Source: an uncultured Prevotella sp. (lineage in GTDB: Bacteria > Bacteroidota > Bacteroidia > Bacteroidales > Bacteroidaceae). Taken from it: DNA of 64,000 nucleotides. Made by a program: the position numbers and the translations under genes. The notes beneath the pieces were generated by a model. It saw only the letters and a program-made list of their open reading frames with translations. It was not told the DNA's origin and ran no database searches. This document shows, in pieces, positions 16,851 through 26,745 of the stretch; positions within the stretch are counted from its first letter, which is position 1, and each line of letters begins with the position of its first letter. Location: NCBI GenBank assembly GCA_900314935.1, contig OMXE01000013.1, positions 1 to 64,000 on the forward strand, read 5' to 3'.

Positions 16851-18089
16851 ATGAGCAGAGTATTGATGATTGGCGCCGGAGGCGTAGCAACAGTTGCGGC
16901 ATTCAAGATCGTGCAGAATGCTGATGTGTTTACAGAGTTCATGATTGCCAGTAGGCGTAAGGCAAAATGCGACCAACTGGTGGAGGCGATCCATGCGAAA
17001 GGCTATCAGATGGCTATCAAGACAGCACAGGTAGATGCTGATGATGTGGAGCAGCTGAAAGCCTTGTTCAGCGACTATAAGCCAGAACTGGTGATTAACC
17101 TGGCCCTGCCGTATCAGGATCTGACCATCATGGAGGCTTGTCTGGCTTGCGGATGCAACTACCTCGACACGGCCAACTACGAACCCAAGGATGAGGCGCA
17201 CTTTGAGTACTCATGGCAGTGGGCTTATAGGGAGCGTTTCGAGAAGGCCGGTCTGACTGCCATCCTGGGCTGTGGCTTCGATCCGGGTGTGACGAGCATC
17301 TTTACGGCCTACGCTGCCAAGCATCATTTTGATGAGATACAGTATCTGGACATTGTTGACTGCAATGCCGGTGACCACCATAAGGCTTTCGCCACGAACT
17401 TCAACCCGGAGATCAATATCCGCGAGATTACGCAGAAAGGTCTCTACTGGGAGAACGGACAGTGGGTGGAAACAGAACCGCTGGAGATCCATAAGGACCT
17501 GACCTATCCTGGTATCGGACCGCGTGACAGCTATCTGTTGCACCATGAGGAGATCGAGTCATTGGTCATCAACTTCCCCACCATCAAGCGTGCCCGCTTC
17601 TGGATGACTTTCGGACAGCAGTACCTGAAGCACTTGGAGGTGATACAGAACATCGGTATGAGTCGTATCGACGAGGTAATCTATGAAGCACCGCTTGCAG
17701 ATGGTACAGGTACTGCTAAGGTGAAGATCGTTCCGCTGCAGTTCCTGAAGGCCGTACTGCCCAATCCGCAGGATCTGGGTGAGAACTACGAAGGCGAAAC
17801 GAGTATCGGCTGTCGCATCCGCGGTATCGGCAAGGACGGTAAGGAGCACACCTATTATATATATAATAACTGCTCGCACCGTGCTGCCTATGAGGAGACG
17901 GGCATGCAGGGCGTTTCTTACACCACCGGCGTTCCGGCCATGATTGGTGCCATGATGTTCTGCAAAGGCATCTGGAAGAAGCCGGGTGTGTATAACGTGG
18001 AGGAATTCGATCCCGATCCATTCTTGGAGCAGCTTAACAAGCAAGGACTGCCGTGGCATGAGATTCACGATGGAGATTTGGAAGTTTAG
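16851..18089 (+). CDS. Carboxynorspermidine dehydrogenase, saccharopine dehydrogenase family
   Basis: 412 residues. The NAD(P) site GAGGVATVAAFKIV is at residues 8-21, followed by ASRRKAKCDQL. The mid-section GCGFDPGVTSIFTAYAAKHHFDEI and the substrate domain match the LYS9-like enzymes that join putrescine (or diaminopropane) with aspartate semialdehyde in the alternative spermidine pathway of gut Bacteroidetes. Saccharopine dehydrogenase proper is the less likely call, since that lysine route is not used in this phylum. The matching decarboxylase is not in the window. The gene ends at 18089, directly against the left arm of a four-helix element. Confidence 0.85.
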   Translation: MSRVLMIGAGGVATVAAFKIVQNADVFTEFMIASRRKAKCDQLVEAIHAKGYQMAIKTAQVDADDVEQLKALFSDYKPELVINLALPYQDLTIMEACLACGCNYLDTANYEPKDEAHFEYSWQWAYRERFEKAGLTAILGCGFDPGVTSIFTAYAAKHHFDEIQYLDIVDCNAGDHHKAFATNFNPEINIREITQKGLYWENGQWVETEPLEIHKDLTYPGIGPRDSYLLHHEEIESLVINFPTIKRARFWMTFGQQYLKHLEVIQNIGMSRIDEVIYEAPLADGTGTAKVKIVPLQFLKAVLPNPQDLGENYEGETSIGCRIRGIGKDGKEHTYYIYNNCSHRAAYEETGMQGVSYTTGVPAMIGAMMFCKGIWKKPGVYNVEEFDPDPFLEQLNKQGLPWHEIHDGDLEV

Positions 18090-18612
18090 GATTTTAGATT
18101 TTTAGATTTTTAGAAGTTTAGAGATTACTTTTGAGTTAGGGTATTCTGATTTATGTATAAAGTATGAACGACTTTTATTATCGGAAACTGAAAGTATATC
18201 ATCAATCAAAACAACTGGTTGCGGAAGTGTATCGTATTACCCATCATTTTCCGCCTCAAGAACAATATGGATTGACAAATCAGATTCAGCGCGCAGTGAT
18301 TTCTATTCCATCGAATATTGCTGAGGGGATGGGACGCTTTTCCTTAAAGGAACGTATCCATTTCTTGGAAATCGCTTATGGCTCGTTAATGGAGGTGATG
18401 TGTCAGTTGGAAGTTGCAGAACTTCTAAATTATTTATCTAAAGATGAATTAGAGGGTCAGGAATCTAAAATTACTGAAATCTCCAAAATGTTGATAAGTT
18501 TAAGGAAAACTATAGAAGAAAAACAAAGTATTAACCGGTGAAAGGTAGGTGGTGACAGGTCTTGAGAGTATTCTCTAATCTTCTCACCTCTCACCTCTCA
18601 CCTCTATTTTAA
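18089..18612 (+). mobile_element. Full-length IVS-like element carrying a four-helix-bundle gene, copy 1
   Basis: The core runs from GAGATTAC (18121-18128) to its inverted end GTATTCTC (18568-18575), 455 bp, around the gene 18164-18541. The left flank is a TTTTTAGA octamer array (18089-18120). The right flank is a CTCACCT heptamer array (18580-18606). Unlike the copy at 40362-40864, the two arms are not complementary. The left end aligns with the ORF-less core in rsgA (GAGAATACTTCTGAGATAC). Confidence 0.6.
18164..18541 (+). CDS. Four-helix-bundle protein (23S rRNA intervening-sequence / S23 family)
   Basis: 125 residues with the TIGR02436-type signature: FYYRKLKVYHQSKQLV (helix 1), QIQRAVISIPSNIAEGMGR (helix 2 and turn), LKERIHFLEIAYGSLMEVMCQLE (helix 3), then a fourth helix. 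Family members are encoded in intervening sequences of 23S rRNA genes or stand alone in many Bacteroidetes. A related protein (Avd) works in diversity-generating retroelements, where it forms a basic pentamer that binds nucleic acid. No rRNA gene or reverse transcriptase is nearby. The paralogue at 40417-40797 is roughly 55-60% identical by eye. Biochemical role unknown; its placement inside an inverted-repeat element suggests it serves that element. Confidence 0.85.
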   Translation: MNDFYYRKLKVYHQSKQLVAEVYRITHHFPPQEQYGLTNQIQRAVISIPSNIAEGMGRFSLKERIHFLEIAYGSLMEVMCQLEVAELLNYLSKDELEGQESKITEISKMLISLRKTIEEKQSINR

Positions 18613-18617
18613 CTACA

Positions 18618-19643
18618 ATGGCAAAAGAAAAACCAAGCGAGGCTACAAACTCGCAGAGCGAGAAGCTGAAGGCGCTACAGGCGGCCATGTCGAAGATAGA
18701 GAAGGACTTCGGTAAAGGCAGTATCATGAAACTGGGCGATGAACATGTGGAGAACGTGGAGGTCATCCCCTCAGGCAGTATCGGACTGAATGCTGCGTTG
18801 GGCGTGGGAGGTTATCCCAAGGGAAGAATCATCGAGATCTACGGTCCTGAGTCGTCTGGTAAGACAACCCTGGCTATTCATGCTATTGCTGAGGCTCAGA
18901 AGGCGGGAGGTATTGCGGCATTCATCGATGCAGAGCATGCCTTCGACCGGTTCTATGCAGAGAAATTGGGTGTTGACATCGATAACCTGTGGATTTCGCA
19001 GCCCGACAACGGAGAACAGGCCTTGCAGATTGCCGACCAGCTGATCAGCTCCTCAGCGATTGATATCCTGGTGATCGACTCCGTGGCAGCCCTTACACCG
19101 AAGAAGGAGATTGAGGGTGAGATGGGTGATAACGTGGTGGGCTTGCAGGCCCGACTGATGAGTCAGGCATTGCGTAAACTCACTTCTACCATCTCTAAGA
19201 CCAATACCACCTGTATCTTCATCAACCAGTTGCGTGAGAAGATCGGTGTGATGTTCGGTAATCCTGAGACTACCACAGGCGGTAATGCCCTGAAGTTCTA
19301 CGCATCTGTTCGTCTGGATATCCGTCGCGTAACGAGCATCAAGGATGGTGACGAGGTAATCGGTAACCAGGTACGCGTAAAGGTGGTGAAGAACAAGGTG
19401 GCACCGCCTTTCCGCAAATGCGAATTCGAAATCACCTTCGGCGAGGGTATCTCCAAGGTGGGTGAGATTGTCGATCTTGGTGTGGAATATGGTATCATCC
19501 AGAAGAGCGGCAGCTGGTTCTCCTATGGTGACAGCAGACTGGCTCAAGGTCGTGATGCCGTGAAGAAACTCCTGCAAGATAACCCTGAGCTCTGCGAGGA
19601 GCTGGAGGCTAAGATCATGCAGGCTATCAGTGACAAGAACTAA
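18618..19643 (+). CDS. recA: RecA recombinase
   Basis: RecA forms filaments on single-stranded DNA, exchanges strands and triggers LexA cleavage. 341 residues, with Walker [20 protein letters not shown] (about 75-93), Walker [20 protein letters not shown] (about 149), loop 1 [14 protein letters not shown] and loop 2 [20 protein letters not shown]. Full length. I see no clear promoter of its own: the 75 bases before it are the right end of the four-helix element (CTCACCT array), so its transcription may depend on sequences in or beyond the element. Confidence 0.98.
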   Translation: MAKEKPSEATNSQSEKLKALQAAMSKIEKDFGKGSIMKLGDEHVENVEVIPSGSIGLNAALGVGGYPKGRIIEIYGPESSGKTTLAIHAIAEAQKAGGIAAFIDAEHAFDRFYAEKLGVDIDNLWISQPDNGEQALQIADQLISSSAIDILVIDSVAALTPKKEIEGEMGDNVVGLQARLMSQALRKLTSTISKTNTTCIFINQLREKIGVMFGNPETTTGGNALKFYASVRLDIRRVTSIKDGDEVIGNQVRVKVVKNKVAPPFRKCEFEITFGEGISKVGEIVDLGVEYGIIQKSGSWFSYGDSRLAQGRDAVKKLLQDNPELCEELEAKIMQAISDKN

Positions 19644-19644
19644 C

Positions 19645-19779
19645 TGAGAAGTGAGAAGTGAGAAATTAGAGGTGAGAGAATAGTATTATGACTATGTTAT
19701 TCTCCAAGTTATAGAATGCCCTTCTGTAACCTGTACTTGAAGCATTTCTCTCACTTCTTACCTCTCACCTCTCACCTCT
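19645..19779. mobile_element. ORF-less IVS-like element between recA and alaS
   Basis: Left arm of GAGAAGT/GAGGTGA heptamers (19645-19675). The core runs from GAGAATAG (19676) to GCATTTCTC (19742-19750). The right arm is TCTCACTTCTTACCTCTCAC type (19749-19779), the imperfect reverse complement of the left. It lies between the convergent ends of recA and alaS and would make a long hairpin in either transcript, so it may act as a bidirectional terminator. Confidence 0.7.
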
Positions 19780-19793
19780 TTTATTATTTTTTA

Positions 19794-22418
19794 TTATAGA
19801 TTTGCCAGTTCAATAACTTTATCAACAGCAGCACTGATGCCATCAGGATTCTTTCCTCCTGCAGAGGCGAAGTGAGGCTGACCGCCACCGCCGCCTTGCA
19901 TCAGCTTGGCAGCTTCACGAACCAGTTGTCCTGCATTGAAACCATGGTCTTTCACCAGGTCGTCACTGATGCTGACATTCAGCATAGGACGGTTGTCGAA
20001 GACTGATCCTACTACGCAGAGTGAATGCTCCGGCTCTGCAGCACGAATCTTGAATACCAGATCCTTGGCAGCTTCCGGTTTGATGGGAAGTACGGCTGAG
20101 AATACTTTCACGCCATTGATCTCGCGACCCTTTGAGAGCATAGTCTCTTTCATGCGCTCAACGGCCTCTGCATGGAACTGCTCCATCTGCTTCTTCATCG
20201 CATCGTGCTCATTGATGTATTTCTCAATGGCGCCTTGCAGATCCTTGGAATTATTGAACAGTGATCTGATGGCCTTGATGGCATCTTCCAGATGGTACAG
20301 CAGTTCCTCACATTCCTTACCTGTCTTGGCTTCGATACGACGGATGCCTGCTGCCACACTGGCCTCAGAGACAATCTTGAACATTCCGATATGACCCGTG
20401 CTGTGGGCATGGATACCACCGCAGAACTCCACACTCGGACCGAACTTCACCACTCGTACCTTATCGCCATATTTCTCACCGAATAGGGCGATAGCGCCTA
20501 ACTTCCTGGCTTCCTCGATAGGTGTCTCACGGAATTCCTCCAGACAGATATCCTGACGGATCATGTCGTTCACCAATCGTTCCACCTCACGGATCTCCTC
20601 GTCGGTAACCTTCTGGAAATGGGAGAAGTCGAAACGCAGCGTATCAGGAGAAACAAACGAACCCTTCTGCTCTACATGATCGCCCAGAACCTGCTTCAAG
20701 GCATAGTCGAGCAGGTGGGTTGCTGTATGGTTAGCGGCACAAGCCTCGCGTTTGTCTGTATCAACACATGCCATGAAGTCGGCCTCAGGATGTTCGGGCA
20801 GCTTCTTGACAATATGAATGCTCTGGTTGTTCTCGCGCTTGGTGTCGATGATCTCTACGGTCTCATGCTCACTAACGAGCACACCCTGATCACCTACCTG
20901 ACCACCCATCTCGCCATAGAACGGGGTGTTGTCGAGTACCAATTCATAATAGGTGTTCTTCTTCTGCGTTACCTGACGATAACGCAGGATATGACATTCA
21001 TATTCGTTATAGTCGTAACCCACGAACTGCTGCTCACCTTGCTTGAGCTCAATCCAGTCGCCATTCTCCACCTGAGCGGCATTACGGGCACGTTCTTTCT
21101 GTTTCTGCATCTCCACATTGAACTGCTCCTCATCAACGGTAAGACCGTTCTCGCGACAAATCAGTTCAGTAAGGTCGAGCGGGAAGCCATAGGTGTCGAA
21201 CAGACGGAAGGCATCAGAACCGCTGAGGACAGTCTGTTGATGTGCCTTCAGTTCATCCATCGCCCCATTCAACAGGTTGATACCACGGTCGAGGGTACGC
21301 AAGAAGGAGTCTTCCTCTTCCTTGATGACACGCGTAATCAGCTGCTGCTGAGCCTTCAGCTCCGGATAGGCCTCGCCCATCTCATGTACCAGTGTGGGAA
21401 CGAGCTTGAACAGGAACGCATCCTTCTGGTCGAGGAAGGTATAGGCATAGCGAACGGCACGGCGCAGAATACGACGGATAACGTAGCCTGCCTTGGCATT
21501 ACCGGGCAGCTGACCGTCGGCAATGGAGAAGCTCACGGCACGGATATGGTCGGCAATCACACGCATCGCCACATCTGTGTCAGTCTGCGCTCCGCTATAC
21601 TGAAGACCAGAGAGACGTTCAATCTCTTTGATCATCGGCTGGAACACATCGGTATCGTAGTTGGAGTGCTTGCCCTGGATGGCGCGCACCAGTCGTTCGA
21701 AGCCCATACCGGTATCGATCACGTTCATGGAGAGCTTCTCCAATGAACCGTCGGCCTTGCGGTTGAACTGCATGAACACCAGGTTCCAGATCTCGATCAC
21801 CTGCGGGTCGTCCTGGTTTACCAGCTCACGACCGGGCACCTTGGCCTTCTCTTCAGGTGTACGACTGTCGAGATGGATTTCTGAACAAGGACCGCAAGGA
21901 CCCGTGTCACCCATCTCCCAGAAGTTATCGTGCTTGTTACCGTTGATGATATGGTCGGCTGGCACATGCTTCAGCCAGTAACCGGCAGCCTCGTCATCAC
22001 GCTCCAGGTTCTCTGCCTTGTCACCTTCAAAGACGGTTACATACAGATCTTCCGGATTGAGTTTCAGCACATCAACCAAGTATTCCCATGCCATATCGAT
22101 GGCACCCTCCTTGAAATAGTCACCGAAGCTCCAGTTGCCAAGCATCTCGAACATGGTGTGGTGGTAGGTGTCGTGACCCACCTCTTCCAGGTCGTTGTGC
22201 TTACCGCTTACGCGGAGACATTTCTGGGAGTCGGCTCTACGACGTGGTTCCGGGTCGCGTGTACCTAAGATAATATCTTTCCACTGGTTCATACCGGCAT
22301 TGGTGAACATCAGGGTAGGGTCGTCTTTGATCACCATCGGTGCAGAGGGCACGATGGCATGTGCTTTCGACTCGAAGAACTTCTTGAACGAGTCGCGAAT
22401 CTCATTGGCTGTCATCAT
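19794..22418 (-). CDS. alaS: Alanyl-tRNA synthetase
   Basis: It charges tRNA-Ala. 874 residues, the normal length. The class II catalytic domain starts [18 protein letters not shown] and carries [15 protein letters not shown]. The editing domain has HTATHLL near 570 and [10 protein letters not shown] near 675, the zinc-binding HxxxH and CxxxH sites. The C-terminal DHHA1-like domain ends with the glycine-rich [19 protein letters not shown]. Either adjacent ATG (22418 or 22415) could start it. Its promoter is inside a palindromic repeat. Confidence 0.98.
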   Translation of the reverse strand: MMTANEIRDSFKKFFESKAHAIVPSAPMVIKDDPTLMFTNAGMNQWKDIILGTRDPEPRRRADSQKCLRVSGKHNDLEEVGHDTYHHTMFEMLGNWSFGDYFKEGAIDMAWEYLVDVLKLNPEDLYVTVFEGDKAENLERDDEAAGYWLKHVPADHIINGNKHDNFWEMGDTGPCGPCSEIHLDSRTPEEKAKVPGRELVNQDDPQVIEIWNLVFMQFNRKADGSLEKLSMNVIDTGMGFERLVRAIQGKHSNYDTDVFQPMIKEIERLSGLQYSGAQTDTDVAMRVIADHIRAVSFSIADGQLPGNAKAGYVIRRILRRAVRYAYTFLDQKDAFLFKLVPTLVHEMGEAYPELKAQQQLITRVIKEEEDSFLRTLDRGINLLNGAMDELKAHQQTVLSGSDAFRLFDTYGFPLDLTELICRENGLTVDEEQFNVEMQKQKERARNAAQVENGDWIELKQGEQQFVGYDYNEYECHILRYRQVTQKKNTYYELVLDNTPFYGEMGGQVGDQGVLVSEHETVEIIDTKRENNQSIHIVKKLPEHPEADFMACVDTDKREACAANHTATHLLDYALKQVLGDHVEQKGSFVSPDTLRFDFSHFQKVTDEEIREVERLVNDMIRQDICLEEFRETPIEEARKLGAIALFGEKYGDKVRVVKFGPSVEFCGGIHAHSTGHIGMFKIVSEASVAAGIRRIEAKTGKECEELLYHLEDAIKAIRSLFNNSKDLQGAIEKYINEHDAMKKQMEQFHAEAVERMKETMLSKGREINGVKVFSAVLPIKPEAAKDLVFKIRAAEPEHSLCVVGSVFDNRPMLNVSISDDLVKDHGFNAGQLVREAAKLMQGGGGGQPHFASAGGKNPDGISAAVDKVIELANL

Positions 22419-22442
22419 ATTTGTTCTTATTTCAAATTTGTG

Positions 22443-22535
22443 TGCAAAGGTACAAATAAGCGAGCAAAAAGCAAAAGGAAAGAGTGCTTTTCTTTAGCTT
22501 TTTCGAGTGAAAGTACCTTCGGCAAAGCTAAAGGA
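22443..22535 (-). repeat. Promoter-bearing palindromic repeat, copy 2 (alaS promoter)
   Basis: Leftward promoter TTTG (22475-22472), 19-base spacer, TACCTTTG (22452-22445). The middle palindrome pairs AGCAAAAGGAAAG with CTTTCTTTAGCT-like sequence, and the far end AGTACCTTCGGCAAAGC matches the other copies. The leader to alaS is about 20 nt. Confidence 0.8.
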
Positions 22536-22557
22536 ACAAATTAAATGCGGAAAATTC

Positions 22558-22588
22558 TTGCTTTTTAGTTGAAAATGTTGTATCTTTG
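22558..22588 (+). promoter_or_regulatory. Promoter of the MerR-type gene
   Basis: TATCTTTG at 22581-22588 with TTG at 22558-22560, spacer 20. The start near 22594 supports the ATG at 22614 and excludes an upstream in-frame start at 22569. Confidence 0.6.
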
Positions 22589-22613
22589 CGGCAATCAAAT
22601 CATTACGGACGTT

Positions 22614-22961
22614 ATGGCACTGAATACAGACAAGAACCTGAAATTGTATTACTCCATCAAGGAGGTGGCGGAAATCGTGGGTGTTTCTGAAAGTAACCTT
22701 CGTTTCTGGGAGAAGGAGATTCCTTTGATCCGACCCAAGACAACCGGTAACAATATCCGTCAATATACCGACAAGGATGTTGAGAACATCAAGGCGGTGT
22801 ATAATCTTGTGAAGGTGCGTGGCTTCAAGTTGGCAGCTGCCCGCAAGATGCTACGTGAGAACAAGCAAGGTGTTGATAACAACACCCGTGTCATGGAGAG
22901 TCTGATGAAGGTGCGTGATGATTTGAAGGCGCTGAAGAAGCAACTGGATTATCTAACATAA
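22614..22961 (+). CDS. MerR family transcriptional regulator
   Basis: 115 residues from ATG 22614. The winged helix is YYSIKEVAEIVGVSESNLRFWEKEIPLIRP (about 11-40), followed by RQYTDKDVENIKAVYNLVKVRGFKLAAARKMLREN and a short C-terminal helix for dimer formation. There is no effector domain and no cysteine cluster for metal, so the signal is unknown. Single-domain MerR proteins of this kind are conserved in Bacteroidetes. It converges on rel with a repeat array between them. Confidence 0.88.
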   Translation: MALNTDKNLKLYYSIKEVAEIVGVSESNLRFWEKEIPLIRPKTTGNNIRQYTDKDVENIKAVYNLVKVRGFKLAAARKMLRENKQGVDNNTRVMESLMKVRDDLKALKKQLDYLT

Positions 22962-22967
22962 TCTATC

Positions 22968-23025
22968 ACTTCTCACCTCTAATTTCTCACCTCTCACCTC
23001 TAATTTCTCACCTCTCACCTCTCAT
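22968..23025. repeat. CTCACCT heptamer array between convergent genes
   Basis: Seven or so imperfect units (CTCACCT, CTAATTT) reaching the stop codon of rel at 23026. It is the same unit as the right arms near recA. No core is present, so this is a solo arm. Confidence 0.7.
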
Positions 23026-25308
23026 TTAGATAATCTGCTGAATCTCCTGTAGTCCGTTCACGGATTTCAGTTCGTCGATGATGACCTTTACATCATCGCG
23101 GTCGTGAACGCGGAGTTCGATTTCCCCTTCGAAGATATCGTCTTCGCAACTGATCGTGATCTTATGGATGTTCACGTTCAGCTGACGGGAGATAATCTGT
23201 GTTACTTCATTCAACAGTCCGATGCGGTCGATACCGCGCATCTGAACGGTGGCCGTGAAGTAAAGCTGTTTGTGCATGTCCCATTTCACGTCAAGGATAC
23301 GGTTACCATAACTGGATTTCAGCTTGTTGGCAACAGGACAGTTGCGCTTGTGGATCTCTATGCGGTTCTTACCGTCGATAAATCCCAGGGCGTCATCACC
23401 GGGAATGGGATGACAACAGGTGGGGAAGATAAACTGCGTGATGTTGTTCTCTGTGATATAGACAGGCTTCTTGCGGTTGAAGTCCTTGGGTACGACGAAA
23501 TAGTCCTGACTCTGAATAAGCTCAGCGGCAGCCTTGGCCTTTTCTTTTCCGATGAAGGGGATATAGCGGCGCCATCCTTTTCCTTCATTGGCATTCTTCT
23601 TACCGTGCAACTCGTCGATATCCTTCTCGCTCAGGATGATGTTCTTCTTACCGATGGCCATGAGCAGGTTCTCAGGTTTCCTGATGTCATGGAACTCACA
23701 TAACTTGTCGAGCACCGAGGTGGTCACTTCCATGTCGTGGCGCTTGAGGAACTCCTCCAGCATCTGCTCACCCTTCTTCTGGATCTCCCGGTTGTCTCGG
23801 CGCAAGATAGCCTGGATCTTTCCTTTCGCCTTCGCTGTACTCACGAAGTTCACCCACGAAGGCTGTACATGCTGCGAGTTACTGGTCAGGATCTCCACCT
23901 GGTCGCCGCTCTGCAGTTTATGACTCAGTGGTACAAGCTTGTGGTTCACCTTCGCGCCGATACAATGACTGCCCAGGAAGGTATGTATCTGGAAGGCGAA
24001 GTCGAGTGCCGTACACCCAGCAGGCATGGTCTTGATCTCACCCTTGGGCGTAAACACGAAGATCTCTGAAGCAAACAAGTTCAGCTTGATGGCATCGAGG
24101 AAGTCCATGGCATCAGGCTGCGGATCGTCGAGAATCTCCTTGATGGTGCGTAGCCAGTCGTTCAGCTCGCCCTCGTCTTCGGTGTATTCCTCTTCCACAC
24201 CGTCTTTGTATTTCCAGTGGGCAGCGAAACCCTGCTCGGCAATCTCGTCCATGCGGTCAGAGCGTATCTGTACTTCAATCCAGCTACCTTGTCTGGACAT
24301 CAGTGTGACATGCAAAGCCTGGTAGCCGTTGGCCTTCGGATGACTCAGCCAGTCGCGCAAACGGTCGGGATGACTCTTATATATCTTACTGATGGCCACA
24401 TAGATATTGAAGCACTCATTGATCTCCTCCTCCCGTTTGTTGGGAGTGAAGATGATGCGTACAGCAAGGATATCATAGATCTCGTCGAAGGTAATGTGCT
24501 TGTTCTGCATCTTATTCCAAATGGAATAAGGACTCTTCACGCGGGCTTTGATCTCATATTTCACGCCCATGTCATCGAGCGCCTGTCGGATAGGCTCCGT
24601 GAACTTGTCGAACAACTCGTCACGCGACTCCTGTGTTCTTGTCAGTTTCTGCGTAATGGCATTGTATTCTTCAGGATGCTCGAACTTGAAACTCAGGTTC
24701 TCCAGCTCGGTCTTCACCTTGTTCAATCCCAGTCGGTTGGCCAACGGGGCATAGATGTAGAGCGTTTCACCGGCAATCTTGTATTGTTTGTTGGCAGGCT
24801 GACTGTCAAGGGTGCGCATGTTATGAAGACGGTCGCAAATCTTAATAAGGATCACGCGGATATCGTCACTCATCGTGAGCAGCAGCTTCTTGAAGTTCTC
24901 AGCCTGGGCAGAAGCCTGTTCACCGAAGATACCACCGCTGATCTTGGTCAGACCGTCAACAATCTGTGCGATCTTCTTACCGAAGATATTCTCAATGTCC
25001 TCAACGGTATAGTCGGTATCTTCCACCACATCATGAAGCAAGGCAGAGCAGATACTGGTGGAACCGAGTCCTATTTCAGAACAAGCAATCTGTGCCACGG
25101 CAATAGGATGCATGATATAGGGCTCACCAGAAAGACGGCGGACGCCTTTATGCGCCTGTCGGGCGAAGTTGAAGGCTTTCGTGATGATATCAACCTTCTT
25201 TCGATGTCGTGAAGTACGGTAACTGTCCAGCAGGTGCTGGAACGCTTCATCCACCATTTGTTCTTCCGACAATTCCTTCGCGGTTTCTTTGTTGATGTGC
25301 TCTTCCAT
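23026..25308 (-). CDS. rel: Bifunctional (p)ppGpp synthetase/hydrolase, Rel/SpoT
   Basis: It makes and degrades the stringent alarmone. 760 residues in the long RSH order: HD hydrolase (about 45-200, with LLHDVVEDTD and CDRLHNMRTL, so hydrolysis looks intact), synthetase (about 250-380, with RVKSPYSIWNKM and GYQALHVT), TGS (about 405-470, VFTPKGEIKTMPAGCTALDF), a helical region, and a C-terminal ACT domain (about 680-760). It is the last gene of the leftward parA-parB-DUF5683-mltD-rel cluster; mltD ends 26 bases upstream. Confidence 0.96.
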   Translation of the reverse strand: MEEHINKETAKELSEEQMVDEAFQHLLDSYRTSRHRKKVDIITKAFNFARQAHKGVRRLSGEPYIMHPIAVAQIACSEIGLGSTSICSALLHDVVEDTDYTVEDIENIFGKKIAQIVDGLTKISGGIFGEQASAQAENFKKLLLTMSDDIRVILIKICDRLHNMRTLDSQPANKQYKIAGETLYIYAPLANRLGLNKVKTELENLSFKFEHPEEYNAITQKLTRTQESRDELFDKFTEPIRQALDDMGVKYEIKARVKSPYSIWNKMQNKHITFDEIYDILAVRIIFTPNKREEEINECFNIYVAISKIYKSHPDRLRDWLSHPKANGYQALHVTLMSRQGSWIEVQIRSDRMDEIAEQGFAAHWKYKDGVEEEYTEDEGELNDWLRTIKEILDDPQPDAMDFLDAIKLNLFASEIFVFTPKGEIKTMPAGCTALDFAFQIHTFLGSHCIGAKVNHKLVPLSHKLQSGDQVEILTSNSQHVQPSWVNFVSTAKAKGKIQAILRRDNREIQKKGEQMLEEFLKRHDMEVTTSVLDKLCEFHDIRKPENLLMAIGKKNIILSEKDIDELHGKKNANEGKGWRRYIPFIGKEKAKAAAELIQSQDYFVVPKDFNRKKPVYITENNITQFIFPTCCHPIPGDDALGFIDGKNRIEIHKRNCPVANKLKSSYGNRILDVKWDMHKQLYFTATVQMRGIDRIGLLNEVTQIISRQLNVNIHKITISCEDDIFEGEIELRVHDRDDVKVIIDELKSVNGLQEIQQII

Positions 25309-25334
25309 GTCCCTATGTATTAAGGTGTATGATA

Positions 25335-26708
25335 TTATTTCACCTTGAGCTTCTTTCCTGCACGGATGTTGTTTCCTTTGATACCGTTCAATCGCTTCAG
25401 CTTTTCAACAGTAGTGTTGTTCTTCTTGGCAATCTGTGAGAGGGTCTGTCCGGATTTCACCGTTACACTTTGGCTCTTTCCCCTTGTGGCCGTCTTTCCG
25501 CCCCTGCGGTTACGACTCTGGGAAACGGCTTTTGTCCTGCCGTGGGTAGCCTGATGGGTTCTCGGTGCCACCGTCTGACTTCTTTCCACCACTTCTTCCT
25601 TCACATCATCGGCAGTCACTTCCACCACTGTGCGCTTGGTCAGCAGGGTAGCAGCCTCATAGTTATAGATGGAATCTTCACGATCAAGGAACGCGTTGAC
25701 ATAAGTCTGCGGCAGACGAATCACAGAAGGCTGGGTGCTGCCATTGACAATGTCGCGGCGGTACTGTGGGTTCAGGGAGCGAAGTTCTTCAATCCTAATA
25801 CCCGTTACAGCGGCAATCTGCTTGAAGTGCACATCCCTGTTGACGACAATCGTGTCGGATTTAGCGGGGATCTGTGTACGCATCGGACAGATGTTATGCT
25901 CGCAGTAATAGGTCATGATATAGTTAGCGGCAATGAATGCCGGTACATATCCTTGTGTCTCACGGGGCAAATACTTGTAGATGGCCCAGTAGTCCTTCAC
26001 ACCTCCGGCACGGTGAATGGCCTTGTTGATGTTCTGCGGACCGTAGTTATAGGCCGCAATCACCAAGTTCCAGTCGTCGTAGATTTTATAGAGGTCGCGT
26101 AGATAGCGGGCTGCAGCATACGTTGATTTGATGGGATCGCGGCGCTCGTCCACCAAAGAGTTCACCTCCAAGCCATACTGCTTACCGGTAGCAAGCATGA
26201 ACTGCCACAAACCGGCAGCACCAACGCGGGAGGTGGCAGTAGGACTAAGTGCCGACTCAATGACGGGAAGGTATTTCAACTCCAAGGGCAGGTTATACAT
26301 CTCCAGAGCCTCTTCGAAGATCGGCATGTAGAAATTCGCCGCACCGAGCATGTAGCTCACAGATGCCCGCAGTCGTACCGCATAGCGGTCGATGAACTTC
26401 CTCACCACATCATTGTACGGCATCTCCATCACCGAGGGAATGCGTTGCAGTCGCTCGATGTATGTCTCCACGGGAAACTCCGGGTTGACGTCACTATAGT
26501 GGCAGTCGTTGTCTTGCAGATACGTCTTGGAATTGTATTGGTTCAGCAGACTGTCAATCTCGAGTAGCATGCCTTCCGGCACTTCAATGACATCCGCTTC
26601 ACCTTCTTTTGTCGTCACGGTGATCTCATCTCCTTCAATCTGGGCCATCATGGTGCATGGTCCTCCTAAGAACATCGCGGCTATAGCTATAAATACTTTT
26701 TTCTTCAT
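25335..26708 (-). CDS. mltD: Membrane-bound lytic murein transglycosylase D, one LysM
   Basis: It cleaves peptidoglycan glycan strands to anhydro ends. 457 residues, with a signal peptide (VFIAIAAMFLGGPCTMMAQ, cleavage near 22). The SLT domain (about 120-270) has the catalytic Glu in PVIESALSPTA, then GAAGLWQFM and LVIAAYNYGPQN. A Ser/Arg/Thr-rich linker follows, and one LysM repeat at the C-terminus (VKSGQTLSQIAKKNNTTVEKLKRLNG). E. coli MltD has more LysM copies. It lies in the periplasm or at the outer membrane. Confidence 0.94.
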   Translation of the reverse strand: MKKKVFIAIAAMFLGGPCTMMAQIEGDEITVTTKEGEADVIEVPEGMLLEIDSLLNQYNSKTYLQDNDCHYSDVNPEFPVETYIERLQRIPSVMEMPYNDVVRKFIDRYAVRLRASVSYMLGAANFYMPIFEEALEMYNLPLELKYLPVIESALSPTATSRVGAAGLWQFMLATGKQYGLEVNSLVDERRDPIKSTYAAARYLRDLYKIYDDWNLVIAAYNYGPQNINKAIHRAGGVKDYWAIYKYLPRETQGYVPAFIAANYIMTYYCEHNICPMRTQIPAKSDTIVVNRDVHFKQIAAVTGIRIEELRSLNPQYRRDIVNGSTQPSVIRLPQTYVNAFLDREDSIYNYEAATLLTKRTVVEVTADDVKEEVVERSQTVAPRTHQATHGRTKAVSQSRNRRGGKTATRGKSQSVTVKSGQTLSQIAKKNNTTVEKLKRLNGIKGNNIRAGKKLKVK

Positions 26709-26745
26709 TCTTGAATGATATGGGTTTTAATAGGTTGAATAATGG

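Noticed and set aside
18164..18541. Diversity-generating retroelement (because of the Avd-like four-helix protein)
   Set aside because: No reverse transcriptase, template repeat or variable C-type lectin gene occurs in the window.
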